Shown here: piece by piece, positions 22,714 to 30,420 of the stretch
How the letters are laid out: each line of letters begins with the position of its first letter
Numbering within the stretch: the first letter of the stretch is position 1
DNA from: Rhodococcus yananensis
GTDB lineage: Bacteria > Actinomycetota > Actinomycetes > Mycobacteriales > Mycobacteriaceae
Reading direction: 5' to 3'
DNA: 35,402 nucleotides
Assembly: GCF_020515525.1 (NCBI RefSeq)
Contig: NZ_JAIYEP010000046.1
Span: forward strand, 1 to 35,402
Translations under genes and position numbers: made by a program
The notes under the pieces: model-generated
Database searches by the model: none
What the model saw: the letters and a program-made list of their open reading frames with translations, nothing else
Told to the model about the DNA's origin: nothing

Positions 22714-23046
22714 ATGAGCGGCGAACACGAGGTCCCCACAGCCACAGGCGAGTCGTGCCACACCACCCACGGCTACATCGGTGACAAGGCGAAGTACCTC
22801 GCGCGCGTCAAGCGCATCGAGGGCCAGACCCGGGGTATCCACCGGATGATCGACGAGGAACAGTACTGCATCGACATCCTCACCCAGATCTCCGCGCTCA
22901 CCCGCGCCCTCGAAGGGCTCGCCCTCGGCCTGCTCGACGACCATCTGCGGCATTGTGTCGTGGACGCGGCGGCCACCGGCGGAGAGCAGGCCGAACGCAA
23001 ACTCGAGGAGGCCTCCGCCGCCATCGCCCGGCTCGTCCGATCCTGA
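22714..23046 (+). CDS. csoR: CsoR-family copper-sensing transcriptional repressor
   Basis: 110 residues, all-helical. KAKYLARVKRIEGQTRGIHRMI is the family's DNA-binding helix region. Copper ligands Cys52 (QYCIDIL), His77 and Cys81 (DHLRHC) follow the CsoR pattern, and Tyr51 matches its second-shell Tyr. The N-terminal tail has an additional Cys15/His16/His19 cluster (ESCHTTH) not required in typical CsoR. ATG 22714 is chosen because TATCAT lies 7 nt upstream; ATG 22705 would lie inside the promoter. No copper ATPase or metallochaperone gene is adjacent, and the gene sits between glgC and glgA, so its other targets are likely elsewhere. Confidence 0.88.
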   Translation: MSGEHEVPTATGESCHTTHGYIGDKAKYLARVKRIEGQTRGIHRMIDEEQYCIDILTQISALTRALEGLALGLLDDHLRHCVVDAAATGGEQAERKLEEASAAIARLVRS

Positions 23047-23129
23047 GTTTCCCGGCCGCTCGCCGCATCCCGCCGACCGGTCGCCGGGATCGAGTGGCCC
23101 GAACCGGACCGGACGGATAGTTTGAATCG

Positions 23130-24302
23130 GTGCGCGTGGCGATGATGACTCGGGAATATCCGCCGGAGGTGTACGGCGGTGCAGGTGTCCACGTCACCGA
23201 ACTCGTCGCCCGGCTCCGGCAGCTGTGCGAGGTGGACGTGCACTGCATGGGCGCACCCCGCGACACCGCGGTCGTGCACGGCCCCGATCCCGCCCTGGCC
23301 GCCGCGAATCCGGCGCTGGCGACCCTCTCGGCCGAACTGCGCATGGCCGATGCGGCGTCGGGCGCCGACATCGTGCACTCCCACACCTGGTACACCGGGC
23401 TGGCCGGGCACCTCGCCGCCGAGTTGTACGACCTGCCGCACGTGCTGACGGCGCACTCCCTCGAACCGCGGCGGCCCTGGAAGGCGGAGCAACTCGGTGG
23501 CGGCTACCGGATCTCGTCCTGGTCCGAACGCAACGCCGCGCAGTACGCCGACGCGGTGATCGCCGTCAGCGACGGCATGCGCCTCGACGTGCTCGACGCG
23601 TATCCGTTCGTGGACCCGGCCCGGGTCCACGTGGTGCGCAACGGCATCGACACGGCGACGTGGTATCCGGGGCCCGCGGTCCCGGGCACCGGGTCCGTCC
23701 TCGACCGGATCGGCGTCGATCCCGACGCCCCCCTCGCGGTGTTCGTCGGGCGGATCACCCGACAGAAGGGACTGAGCCATCTCGTCGCGGCGGCCCACCA
23801 CGTGGCTCCCGAGATCCAACTGGTGCTCTGTGCGGGCGCCCCCGACACACCGGAGATCGCCGCCGACACCGCCCGCGCCGTCGCCGAACTGCAACGTGCC
23901 CGCGGCAACGTCTTCTGGGTGCAGGAGATGCTGCCCACGGATTCGGTGCGCGAACTCCTCTCCGCCGCGCGGGTGTTCGTGTGCCCGTCGGTGTACGAGC
24001 CGCTCGGGATCGTCAACCTCGAGGCGATGGCGTGCGAGACGGCCGTGGTCGCGTCGGATGTCGGCGGCATCCCGGAAGTCGTCCGGGACGGTGTGACCGG
24101 ACGCCTCGTCCACTACAACTCGTACGAGCCGCAGGCCTACGAACGCGCGTTGGCCGCAGCGATCGACGAGGTTGCGGGCGATCCGGTCCGCGCCGCCGAG
24201 TACGGGCGCGCGGGCCGGGAACGGGTGGTCGCCGAGTTCTCGTGGACACGGATCGCGCGGCAGACCCTCGACGTGTACGAGGACGTACTCAACCGCCGCT
24301 GA
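23130..24302 (+). CDS. glgA: GT4 glycosyltransferase GlgA/GlgM (glycogen or maltose-1-phosphate synthase)
   Basis: 390 residues of the short actinobacterial GlgA type. REYPPEVYGGAGVHV is the donor-site N-terminus, VHSHTWYTGLAG and LTAHSLEPRRPWKAEQLGGGY shape the acceptor side, FVGRITRQKGL carries the catalytic Lys/Arg pair, and PSVYEPLGIVNLEAMA the EX7E motif. The mycobacterial orthologue (Rv1212c) mainly makes alpha-maltose-1-phosphate from ADP-glucose and glucose-1-phosphate for the GlgE pathway, so the ADP-glucose from glgC is its donor. GTG 23130 is 6 nt after TAGTTT (23118-23123), leaderless. The 3' end overlaps the convergent methyltransferase gene by 14 bp. Confidence 0.94.
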   Translation: MRVAMMTREYPPEVYGGAGVHVTELVARLRQLCEVDVHCMGAPRDTAVVHGPDPALAAANPALATLSAELRMADAASGADIVHSHTWYTGLAGHLAAELYDLPHVLTAHSLEPRRPWKAEQLGGGYRISSWSERNAAQYADAVIAVSDGMRLDVLDAYPFVDPARVHVVRNGIDTATWYPGPAVPGTGSVLDRIGVDPDAPLAVFVGRITRQKGLSHLVAAAHHVAPEIQLVLCAGAPDTPEIAADTARAVAELQRARGNVFWVQEMLPTDSVRELLSAARVFVCPSVYEPLGIVNLEAMACETAVVASDVGGIPEVVRDGVTGRLVHYNSYEPQAYERALAAAIDEVAGDPVRAAEYGRAGRERVVAEFSWTRIARQTLDVYEDVLNRR

Positions 24303-25182
24303 CGGTGGCGTCGCCGCGGTCGTCACCGTCGTCGCGCCGCAGCCACGTCGACACCGTCACCGATGCGGTGACCTCGAAGTCGTGGGGCAGCACCGCGACC
24401 ATCTCGGCGCGCTGCTGCGGCGTGAGGTGGAACGCGGACGGGCCCATACCGACGAGCCGGGTCACCGCCCCCGGATCCAACGCCATCGTGAAGTGCACCG
24501 GTACGCGGTCGACCCGTTCGAACCGGCCCGACAGCGCTGCCGACAATCGCTCCGGCTTGTGTTCGTCGACGCGCACCATGCCCGGCAGCGACACCAGTTC
24601 CCGAAGGTGATCGCCGGTCGGCGCGGCCACCACGAGGGCACCTCCGGGACCGAGGACACGGTGCAGTTCGGCGGCGTTGCGCGGCGCGAAGATCGACAGG
24701 ACATGGGAGACGGCCCCTGTTGTCACCGGCAGCCGGCCCCAGGCGTCGGCGAGCACCGCACCGACACGCGGATGGCTGCGTGCGATGCGGCGCACCGCCG
24801 GTTTGGACACGTCGAGACCGATACCCCGCGCATCGCCGAGATCGTCGAGTACGCGCGCGAGGTACTGTCCCGTCCCGGCCCCCACCTCGAGCACCCGCGC
24901 GGCGCCCGGATCGGTCGACGTGTCCCACGTTCGGGCACACGCCGCACCGACAGCGCTGCGCAGCGGGTCGTAGTGTCCGGCGTCCAGGAACGCGGCGCGG
25001 TCGGCGATCATCTCGGCGGTGTCGCCGGTGAACTTCGTGGACGATCCCGGCAGGAGCGACACGTAGCCCTGTCGCGCGACGTCGAAGGTGTGCCCGAGAT
25101 CGCACAGCACCGTACCGGCGTCCAGATCGAGCGGCCCCTCGCAGTGCGGACATGCGAGCAGGTCGATCACGGAATCGAGCAT
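24289..25182 (-). CDS. RlmA-like 23S rRNA (guanine-N1) methyltransferase
   Basis: 297 residues. An N-terminal zinc finger (Cys11, Cys14, Cys27, His31 in ACPHC and LCDLGHTFD) is followed by the conserved VARQGYVSLL and GDTAEMIADRAAFLDAGHY, then a SAM-binding Rossmann domain (VLEVGAGTGQYL about 97-108, GLDVSKPAVRRIARSHP, SIFAPRNAAELHRVLGPGG). The layout is that of RlmA(I)/(II), which methylates N1 of G745 or G748 in 23S rRNA hairpin 35 and affects macrolide binding. GAGG lies 8 nt before ATG 25182. The C-terminal coding end overlaps glgA antisense. Confidence 0.88.
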   Translation of the reverse strand: MLDSVIDLLACPHCEGPLDLDAGTVLCDLGHTFDVARQGYVSLLPGSSTKFTGDTAEMIADRAAFLDAGHYDPLRSAVGAACARTWDTSTDPGAARVLEVGAGTGQYLARVLDDLGDARGIGLDVSKPAVRRIARSHPRVGAVLADAWGRLPVTTGAVSHVLSIFAPRNAAELHRVLGPGGALVVAAPTGDHLRELVSLPGMVRVDEHKPERLSAALSGRFERVDRVPVHFTMALDPGAVTRLVGMGPSAFHLTPQQRAEMVAVLPHDFEVTASVTVSTWLRRDDGDDRGDATVSGG

Positions 25183-25230
25183 CGGTTCACCTCACCCGTC
25201 GGGTTCTTCAGGACCGCACCGGGCTCTGCC

Positions 25231-25276
25231 CGCCGACGACACCGGGCCCCGCCCGCCGACGACACCGGGCCCCGCA
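25231..25276. repeat. 23-bp tandem repeat leading into the terminator
   Basis: Two exact-looking 23-bp units begin at 25231 and 25254, sharing CGCCGACGACACCGGGCCCC. A diverged third partial copy (GCACCGGGCTCTGCC) precedes them. Each unit repeats part of the left arm of the adjacent hairpin. Confidence 0.85.
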
Positions 25277-25298
25277 CAGGGGTCTGTGCGGGGCCCGG
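25265..25298. terminator. 15-bp perfect hairpin downstream of the DUF3117 gene
   Basis: CCGGGCCCCGCACAG (25265-25279) pairs perfectly with CTGTGCGGGGCCCGG (25284-25298) around a 4-nt loop. It starts 21 nt past the DUF3117 stop and separates that operon from the RlmA-like gene. No U-run on either strand. Confidence 0.8.
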
Positions 25299-25319
25299 AG
25301 CGTACGAACGAGTCACCGA

Positions 25320-25487
25320 TCAGCTGGTGACATTCTTGAGTTCGTCGCCGAGGGCAGCAGCCTCATCCGGCGTGAGTTCGACGACCAGACGTCCGCCGCC
25401 CTCGAGTGGAACCCTCATGACGATTCCTCGTCCCTCTTTGGTTGCTTCGAGGGGACCGTCCCCGGTCCGGGGCTTCATGGCCGCCAT
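25320..25487 (-). CDS. DUF3117 small conserved protein
   Basis: 55 residues, MAAMKPRTGDGPLEATKEG..., essentially the M. tuberculosis Rv1211 sequence recalled from memory. It is extremely conserved in actinobacteria and of unknown biochemical function. The sequence is predicted to be a small beta-rich unit (RGIVMRVPLEGGGRLVVEL) plus a short helix (TPDEAAALGDELKN). ATG 25487 is preferred over longer frames because GGGAG lies 7 nt upstream and homologues begin there; an internal ATG follows three codons later. It is the last gene of the long minus-strand run, with a strong hairpin behind it. Confidence 0.93.
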   Translation of the reverse strand: MAAMKPRTGDGPLEATKEGRGIVMRVPLEGGGRLVVELTPDEAAALGDELKNVTS

Positions 25488-25638
25488 CCTCTGCTCCCTC
25501 CAAATCTGCACCCGGCGCTCGGATGCGTGGGTTACCGTGTGGTGACCTCGCCGACCGCGACGAGGCACGCCCCCTTATTCTTCCCTATCGCGAACTTCGC
25601 CGGTCATCTGACTCCCGCATACGGGTGTGCGAAGTCGA

Positions 25639-26208
25639 TCACCGGCCGTTCGGCACCCAGCACGTCGCGAGATGATCATCGACCATCCCGGTGGCCTGCA
25701 TCAACGCATACGCCGTGGTGGGGCCCACGAACCGGAAACCTCTGCGTCTGAGTTCGCCGGCCATCGCCGTGGACTCGCCGGTGACGGCGGGTATCGCGTC
25801 CGTATTCGCGAACCGTCGGGCACGGCGGGGAGGCGCGAACGACCACAGGAGCGAATCGAGGTCCGTTCCGTCGAGTGCGAGTACCGCCCGCGCGTTCCCG
25901 ATCACGGCGTCGATCTTGCGCCTGTTCCGGACGATGCCCGGGTTCGCCATGAGTCGGGCGACGTCGTCGTCGCCGTACCGCGCGACGACGTCGACGTCGA
26001 ATCCGTCGAAGGCCGCGCGGAACGCCGGGCGTTTACGCAGGATCGTCAGCCACGACAGCCCCGACTGGAACGCCTCGAGGGAGAGCCGCTCGAACAGTTC
26101 GTCGCGACCGTGCAGCACGCGTCCCCACTCGGTGTCGTGATAGTCGCGGTAGATCGTCTCACCGGGCCGATCCACCGCCCACGGGCATCGTTCACGGTCA
26201 TCGCTCAT
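25639..26208 (-). CDS. tag: DNA-3-methyladenine glycosylase I
   Basis: 189 residues. It removes 3-methyladenine from alkylated DNA in base-excision repair. Zinc-snap ligands are visible: Cys8 (RCPWAV), the His of YHDTEWG, and His/Cys in DDHLATCW. The helix-hairpin-helix-like core contains ETIYRDYHDTEWGRVLHGRDELFERLSLEAFQSGLSW, with the catalytic-pocket Glu in SLEAFQ. The start overlaps the end of the DivIVA-like gene by 11 bp, so translation is coupled and repair is wired into an envelope/MGLP operon, as in mycobacteria (tagA, Rv1210). Confidence 0.95.
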   Translation of the reverse strand: MSDDRERCPWAVDRPGETIYRDYHDTEWGRVLHGRDELFERLSLEAFQSGLSWLTILRKRPAFRAAFDGFDVDVVARYGDDDVARLMANPGIVRNRRKIDAVIGNARAVLALDGTDLDSLLWSFAPPRRARRFANTDAIPAVTGESTAMAGELRRRGFRFVGPTTAYALMQATGMVDDHLATCWVPNGR

Positions 26209-26620
26209 GTGTTGCCTCCGGACCGTCGGGATCGGTGCCGGTCGTGCCGTCCGGGGTGTTCGTGTCGTCCGGGGTGTTCGTGTCGTCCGCTTCGGGACGG
26301 TCGCCGGAATCGCCGTCCGAGGTGCCCGGTGGTGCCGCCGCCTCGTGTTCGTCCAGTCGGGCTCTCAGTTCGTCGATCTCGCGTGCCAGCCGGTCCAGAG
26401 CCCAGTCGACCTCCCCCATCTTGTAGCCGCGCACCGTCTGCTGGAAACGCAGGTCGCGCACGTCGGTGCCCGTCACGTCGGTGGCGGGCAGCACCGTGGC
26501 GGTCGTTCCGGGCGGGATGGGTGCGAGCGCCTCCCCTCGGCCGAACACCGCGCTCGCCGCGAGGAAGAGCGCGGCGCCGACGAACGCCACGACGAGGACG
26601 TACAGCAGAACCGTCAGCAT
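26198..26620 (-). CDS. Single-pass membrane protein with a DivIVA-like segment
   Basis: 140 residues: an N-terminal transmembrane helix (about 3-27), then VRDLRFQQTVRGYKMGEVDWALDRLAREIDELRARL, the DivIVA-domain motif in which FxxxxRGYxxxEVD marks the conserved core, and an acidic tail with (DTNTPD) repeats. It is the counterpart of Rv1209. DivIVA-like segments often target proteins to curved or polar membranes, so a link to polar growth is inferred. It follows gpgS by 34 bp and overlaps tag. Confidence 0.85.
   Translation of the reverse strand: MLTVLLYVLVVAFVGAALFLAASAVFGRGEALAPIPPGTTATVLPATDVTGTDVRDLRFQQTVRGYKMGEVDWALDRLAREIDELRARLDEHEAAAPPGTSDGDSGDRPEADDTNTPDDTNTPDGTTGTDPDGPEATHER
26246..26289 (-). 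repeat. 18-bp in-frame tandem repeat in the DivIVA-like gene tail
   Basis: Units 26246-26263 and 26264-26281 differ at one position, with a partial third copy to 26289. They encode two DTNTPD-type hexapeptides in the acidic C-terminal tail. Confidence 0.9.
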
Positions 26621-26654
26621 CCCTCGATCTTGACACGTGCCGCCGACACCGCGA

Positions 26655-27572
26655 TCAGCCGGTGATCGTGGCCATCGGCGGGCGATCGTCGAGGTTCACG
26701 TGCGTCCGTCGCGGCACGAAGGAGTCGCCGTCGACGACGAACTGCGTCAGCGGCGCACCCGAGTCCGGCACTCCGCACCGGCCGAGCATCGTGCCCACGA
26801 TCTGGCGGCTCATCGCACCGAGCTCCGACAACGGGCGGTTCCGGTGCTTGCGCACACCCAGGTTGACCTGGGCTATCGCCGACAATCCGTAACGGTCGTA
26901 GGTGTCGAGCAGCAACCCGATCTCCACGCCGTAACCGGGCGCGAACGGTACCGCTTCGAGTAGTTCCCGGGTTCCGGCGTACTCGCCGCCGAGCGGTTGG
27001 AGGACACACGTCAACTCGGGACGCATCGCCGCGAGCAGTGGCCGCGCGACCAGTTCCGTGACGCGACCCCCGCCGTGGGCGTCCTCGGTGCCGCTCACGC
27101 GCAGCGGCCGACGATAGTAGCCCTTGACGAGGTGGATGCCGTCGCCGAGGAGCAGCGGTCCGAGCAGCTTCGGGACGAACGCCGGATCCGGGTTGATCAG
27201 GTCGGAATCGACGAACGCGACGAGATCTCCGGAGGTGGCGGCGAGGGAGCGCCACAGCACCTCCCCCTTGCCCGGCACCGGTGCCAGCCCGGGAACGGCG
27301 TCCTCCCGCGACAGGACGCGGGCACCGGCGGCGCGGGCGCGGGTCGCGGTGTCGTCGGTGGACCCGGAATCGAGCACGACGAGTTCGTCGACCAACCCTC
27401 CGAGCAGCGGGTGGATCGTGTCCACGACCCCCGCCACGGTGTCCTCCTCGTTCAGGGCGGGCAGCACGACGGTGACCGTGCGACCGGCCTTCGCCGCTTC
27501 GAGTTCGGCGACCGTCCATGCGGGACGGTCCCAGCTGTTCGCCTGATCCCAGGTTCGTGCGGGCGCACTCAT
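26655..27572 (-). CDS. gpgS: Glucosyl-3-phosphoglycerate synthase
   Basis: 305 residues of the GT81 family. It transfers glucose from UDP- or ADP-glucose to 3-phosphoglycerate, the first step of methylglucose lipopolysaccharide (MGLP) synthesis. The GT-A fold shows VTVVLPALNEEDTVAGVV (about 33-50), the DSGSTDDT nucleotide-binding region, the DXD-like motif FVDSDLINPDP (Asp122/Asp124), PLGGEYAGTRELLE and PFAPGYGVEIGLLLD. The start overlaps the folP2 stop as ATGA. The last codons form CGATCA-N5-TGATCG with the stop codon in the right arm. The operon partner folP2 is conserved next to it in mycobacteria. Confidence 0.95.
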   Translation of the reverse strand: MSAPARTWDQANSWDRPAWTVAELEAAKAGRTVTVVLPALNEEDTVAGVVDTIHPLLGGLVDELVVLDSGSTDDTATRARAAGARVLSREDAVPGLAPVPGKGEVLWRSLAATSGDLVAFVDSDLINPDPAFVPKLLGPLLLGDGIHLVKGYYRRPLRVSGTEDAHGGGRVTELVARPLLAAMRPELTCVLQPLGGEYAGTRELLEAVPFAPGYGVEIGLLLDTYDRYGLSAIAQVNLGVRKHRNRPLSELGAMSRQIVGTMLGRCGVPDSGAPLTQFVVDGDSFVPRRTHVNLDDRPPMATITG

Positions 27573-28504
27573 GCCAGCCCCCTGACCGTCCGTGCCGGTG
27601 GGCGGGTCCCCACGATCGCTGCCGTCATGTCGACCACCCTGCGGGTCGCGGCGACCTCGTGTACCCGGAACACCCGGGCGCCCGCCGCCGCGGCCAATGC
27701 CGTCGCTGCCAATGTGCCCTCCAACCGCTCGGCGAGTTCGACCCCCAGAGTCTCGCCCACGAAGTCCTTGTTGCTCAGCGCCATGAGCACGGGCCATCCC
27801 GTGTTCACGAGAACGTTCGCGTGCCGCAACAGTGCGAGCCCGTGGTGGGTGTTCTTGCCGAAGTCGTGGGTGGGGTCGATGAGGACCGCATCGCGTGCGA
27901 CACCTCGCCGGACCGCGTCCTCGGCCGCACCGACCACCTCCGCGACGACGTCGGCGACGACGTCGGCGTAGCGGACACGGTGCGGCCGGGTGCGCGGCAC
28001 GGCACCACCGGTGTGCGAGCAGACGATGCCGGCACCGGTCGCGGCGGCGACGTCGACCAGGTCCGGGTCGGCACCGGCCCAGGTGTCGTTGATCAGGTCG
28101 GCGCCCTCCGCGACGGCACGACGCGCGACCTCGCTGCGCCACGTGTCGACGCTGATGAGCAACGACGGGTACCGTTCGCGGATCGCCGCGACGAACGGCA
28201 CGACGCGCCGCGTCTCCTCGGCGGCGTCGACCTCGTCGCCGGGACCGGCCTTGACCCCTCCGATGTCGACGAGATCCGCCCCTTCACGGACCGCGCGGTC
28301 CACCGCGGCGAGCGCCGCATCGTCGGTGAACGTCGCGCCGCGGTCGTAGAACGAGTCGGGTGTCCGGTTCACGATCGCCATCACGAGCGCCCGGTCGGTC
28401 GCCACGGGCCGCCCGCACAGGGTGGGCAGCACGGACCCGGGTGGCGCGTCGTCGCCGGCCGTGGGGCCGGGATTCGCGGAGGTGTCGGTGACGGAACCGG
28501 TCAT
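27569..28504 (-). CDS. folP2: FolP2-type dihydropteroate-synthase-like protein
   Basis: 311 residues with a DHPS-type TIM barrel: MAIVNRTPDSFYDRGATF (loop 1, about 43-60), VDIGGVKAGPG (about 79-89), LISVDTWR, DLINDTW, VCSHTGG, LIDPTHDFGKN and the final FRVHEVAATRRVVDM. In true DHPS loop 2 reads GGESTRPG; here the Ser-Thr-Arg is replaced by VKAGPG, the loop involved in p-aminobenzoate and sulfonamide handling. Mycobacterial FolP2 has been reported to lack DHPS activity, so this is probably a different enzyme or regulator. It is coupled to gpgS by ATGA, which suggests a role near MGLP metabolism. ATG 28504 or 28513 may be the start. Confidence 0.9.
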   Translation of the reverse strand: MTGSVTDTSANPGPTAGDDAPPGSVLPTLCGRPVATDRALVMAIVNRTPDSFYDRGATFTDDAALAAVDRAVREGADLVDIGGVKAGPGDEVDAAEETRRVVPFVAAIRERYPSLLISVDTWRSEVARRAVAEGADLINDTWAGADPDLVDVAAATGAGIVCSHTGGAVPRTRPHRVRYADVVADVVAEVVGAAEDAVRRGVARDAVLIDPTHDFGKNTHHGLALLRHANVLVNTGWPVLMALSNKDFVGETLGVELAERLEGTLAATALAAAAGARVFRVHEVAATRRVVDMTAAIVGTRPPARTVRGLA

Positions 28505-28523
28505 GGCTCCCATCCTGACACGC

Positions 28524-30311
28524 TCACCGGCCGGGCATTTCACCCCGCGTGAGCGCATCGACGTATCCCTCGAAGATCGCCCGGTAGCCCTCGGCCCTGC
28601 TCGCGAGGACCAGCAGCTCGTCGTCACCGACGTCGGAGTAGCCCTGTTTGCGCAGATCCACCTTGCGGCTCTTGAAGGTGCTGGTGTGCTCGAGGTGATC
28701 GGTGATGCGGACGAACAACGGCACGGCGTACTCGGGGAGGAGCCGGTGGAGCAGTTCGGACAGTTCGGCGCCGTCGAGTGCCGCACCGGGGTGCAGGGTC
28801 ACCGCGGCCATTCCAGCGCGGCCGTCGGCGCCGGGCACCTCCACGCCGTACACGACGGCCTCGGAGACGGCGTCGTGTTCGGTCACGGCTCCCTCGACCT
28901 GGGTGGTCGCGACGTTCTCGCCCTTCCACCGGAAGGTGTCGCCGAGCCGGTCGACGAACGCCACGTGCATGAAGCCCTGGCTGCGCACGAGGTCGCCGGT
29001 GTCGAACCACACGTCGCCGTCGGTGAAGGCGTCGCGCACGAGCTTGGCCTCACTCGCGTCCGGGTCCGTGTATCCGTCGAACGGTGCCCGGGAGGTGATC
29101 TTCGCCAGGAGCAGACCGACCTCACCGCGCCCGACCCGGTGCAGGCGCCCGTCCTCGCCGCGACGCGGCCGGCCGGTGTCGGCGTCGTAGTCGACCACGG
29201 CGTACGGCAGTGGGCACACCCCGGCGGTACGGGGCTGGTTCAGTGCGTTGATGAACGCGATGTTGCATTCGCTGGCGCCGTAGAACTCGGCGACCCGTTC
29301 GACCCCGAAACGCTCGGTGAACGCCTCCCAGATCTCGGGGCGCATGCCGTTGCCGACGATGACGCGGATGTCGTTGTCGCGGTCGGTGGGCTGCTCCGGC
29401 TGGTTCAGCAGGTAGCGGCAGACCTCGCCGATGTAGATGAACGCGGTCGCCCCGTTGCGGGCGGCGTCGGCCCAGAACCCCGAGGCGGAGAACTTGCGTC
29501 CCAGCGCGAACGTGGCGCCCGCACCGAGTACGGACGACAACGCGACTGTGAGCGCGTTGTTGTGGTACAGCGGCAGGCAGCAGTAGAGGGTGTCGTCACG
29601 GCGCAGGCGCACACCGAGCCCACCGAGACCCGACATCGATTTGAGCCACCGGAAGTGGGTCATCCGGCTGGCCTTCGGCAGGCCGGTCGTGCCGGAGGTG
29701 AAGATGTAGTAGGCGACCTCCGATGCCTGCAGCCGCTCGGTGACCGCGGGATTCGCCGAGTCCGCGTCGGCCGCCAGCACGTCGAGTTCGGTGATGCGGA
29801 GTGTCGTCTTCGCCTGGGGTGGTCCGTCGAGCGAGTCGATCGCCTCGTCGCATTCCTCGCCGACGACGAGGACGGTGGCGTCGAGCAGACCGAGACTGTG
29901 GGCGAGGACGTCGCCGCGCTGGTGGTGGTTGAGCATGCCGGCCGCGGCACCGAGTTTCACGGCGGCGAGCACGACCAGCAGGGCTTCGGGGCGGTTGGCC
30001 ACGAGGATGCCGACGACGTCGCCGGTACGGACGCCCTGCGCGGCGAGCACCGCGGCATATCGGTTGACCTGGGCGTTGGCGTCGCCGTAGGTGAGGGTGT
30101 CGCCTTCGAAGCGCAGGAACGGGTGGTCGGGACGACGCTCGGCGAGCTTCTGGAACACCGAACCGATGGTTTCGCGGGCTCGGGGGGTCCGCGTCATCCC
30201 CAGCGCCCCGCGGAGCAGGCTCGGGGCGTCGGCCAGCATCGACGGCAGCTGGGCGGCCAGCCCCGTCAACGAGACGGTCGAGACGTTCTTCGCGGGCGCA
30301 GTGTCGGTCAC
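28524..30311 (-). CDS. fadD6: Fatty-acyl-CoA/AMP ligase (FadD6, FATP-like)
   Basis: 595 residues of the ANL superfamily, very-long-chain acyl-CoA synthetase type. The AMP-binding P-loop YIFTSGTTGLPKASRMTH lies about 202-219; the A5-type FYGASECN, the A7 VWFDTGDLVRSQGFMHVAFVDRLGDTFRWKGENVAT block and the C-terminal STFKSRKVDLRKQGYS are all present. It activates long-chain fatty acids to acyl-CoA at the membrane for lipid synthesis or uptake. GTG 30311 has GAGG 7 nt upstream (30319-30322) and gives 595 residues, close to the mycobacterial homologue. The conserved neighbours folP2 and gpgS suggest acyl supply for MGLP acylation, an inference. Confidence 0.93.
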   Translation of the reverse strand: MTDTAPAKNVSTVSLTGLAAQLPSMLADAPSLLRGALGMTRTPRARETIGSVFQKLAERRPDHPFLRFEGDTLTYGDANAQVNRYAAVLAAQGVRTGDVVGILVANRPEALLVVLAAVKLGAAAGMLNHHQRGDVLAHSLGLLDATVLVVGEECDEAIDSLDGPPQAKTTLRITELDVLAADADSANPAVTERLQASEVAYYIFTSGTTGLPKASRMTHFRWLKSMSGLGGLGVRLRRDDTLYCCLPLYHNNALTVALSSVLGAGATFALGRKFSASGFWADAARNGATAFIYIGEVCRYLLNQPEQPTDRDNDIRVIVGNGMRPEIWEAFTERFGVERVAEFYGASECNIAFINALNQPRTAGVCPLPYAVVDYDADTGRPRRGEDGRLHRVGRGEVGLLLAKITSRAPFDGYTDPDASEAKLVRDAFTDGDVWFDTGDLVRSQGFMHVAFVDRLGDTFRWKGENVATTQVEGAVTEHDAVSEAVVYGVEVPGADGRAGMAAVTLHPGAALDGAELSELLHRLLPEYAVPLFVRITDHLEHTSTFKSRKVDLRKQGYSDVGDDELLVLASRAEGYRAIFEGYVDALTRGEMPGR

Positions 30312-30420
30312 GTCTATCCTCACGGCGATGGTGGGCGGGGCGACCGCTCGATCCGCTGCCGCGCGGCCCACCCCCGGAACTTACCGAAGAGTAGATAATC
30401 GGGCGCCGGAGTGGAACCCC

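Noticed and set aside
25201-25300. CRISPR-like array
   Set aside because: The repeats are contiguous 23-bp tandem units without spacers and merge into a terminator hairpin.
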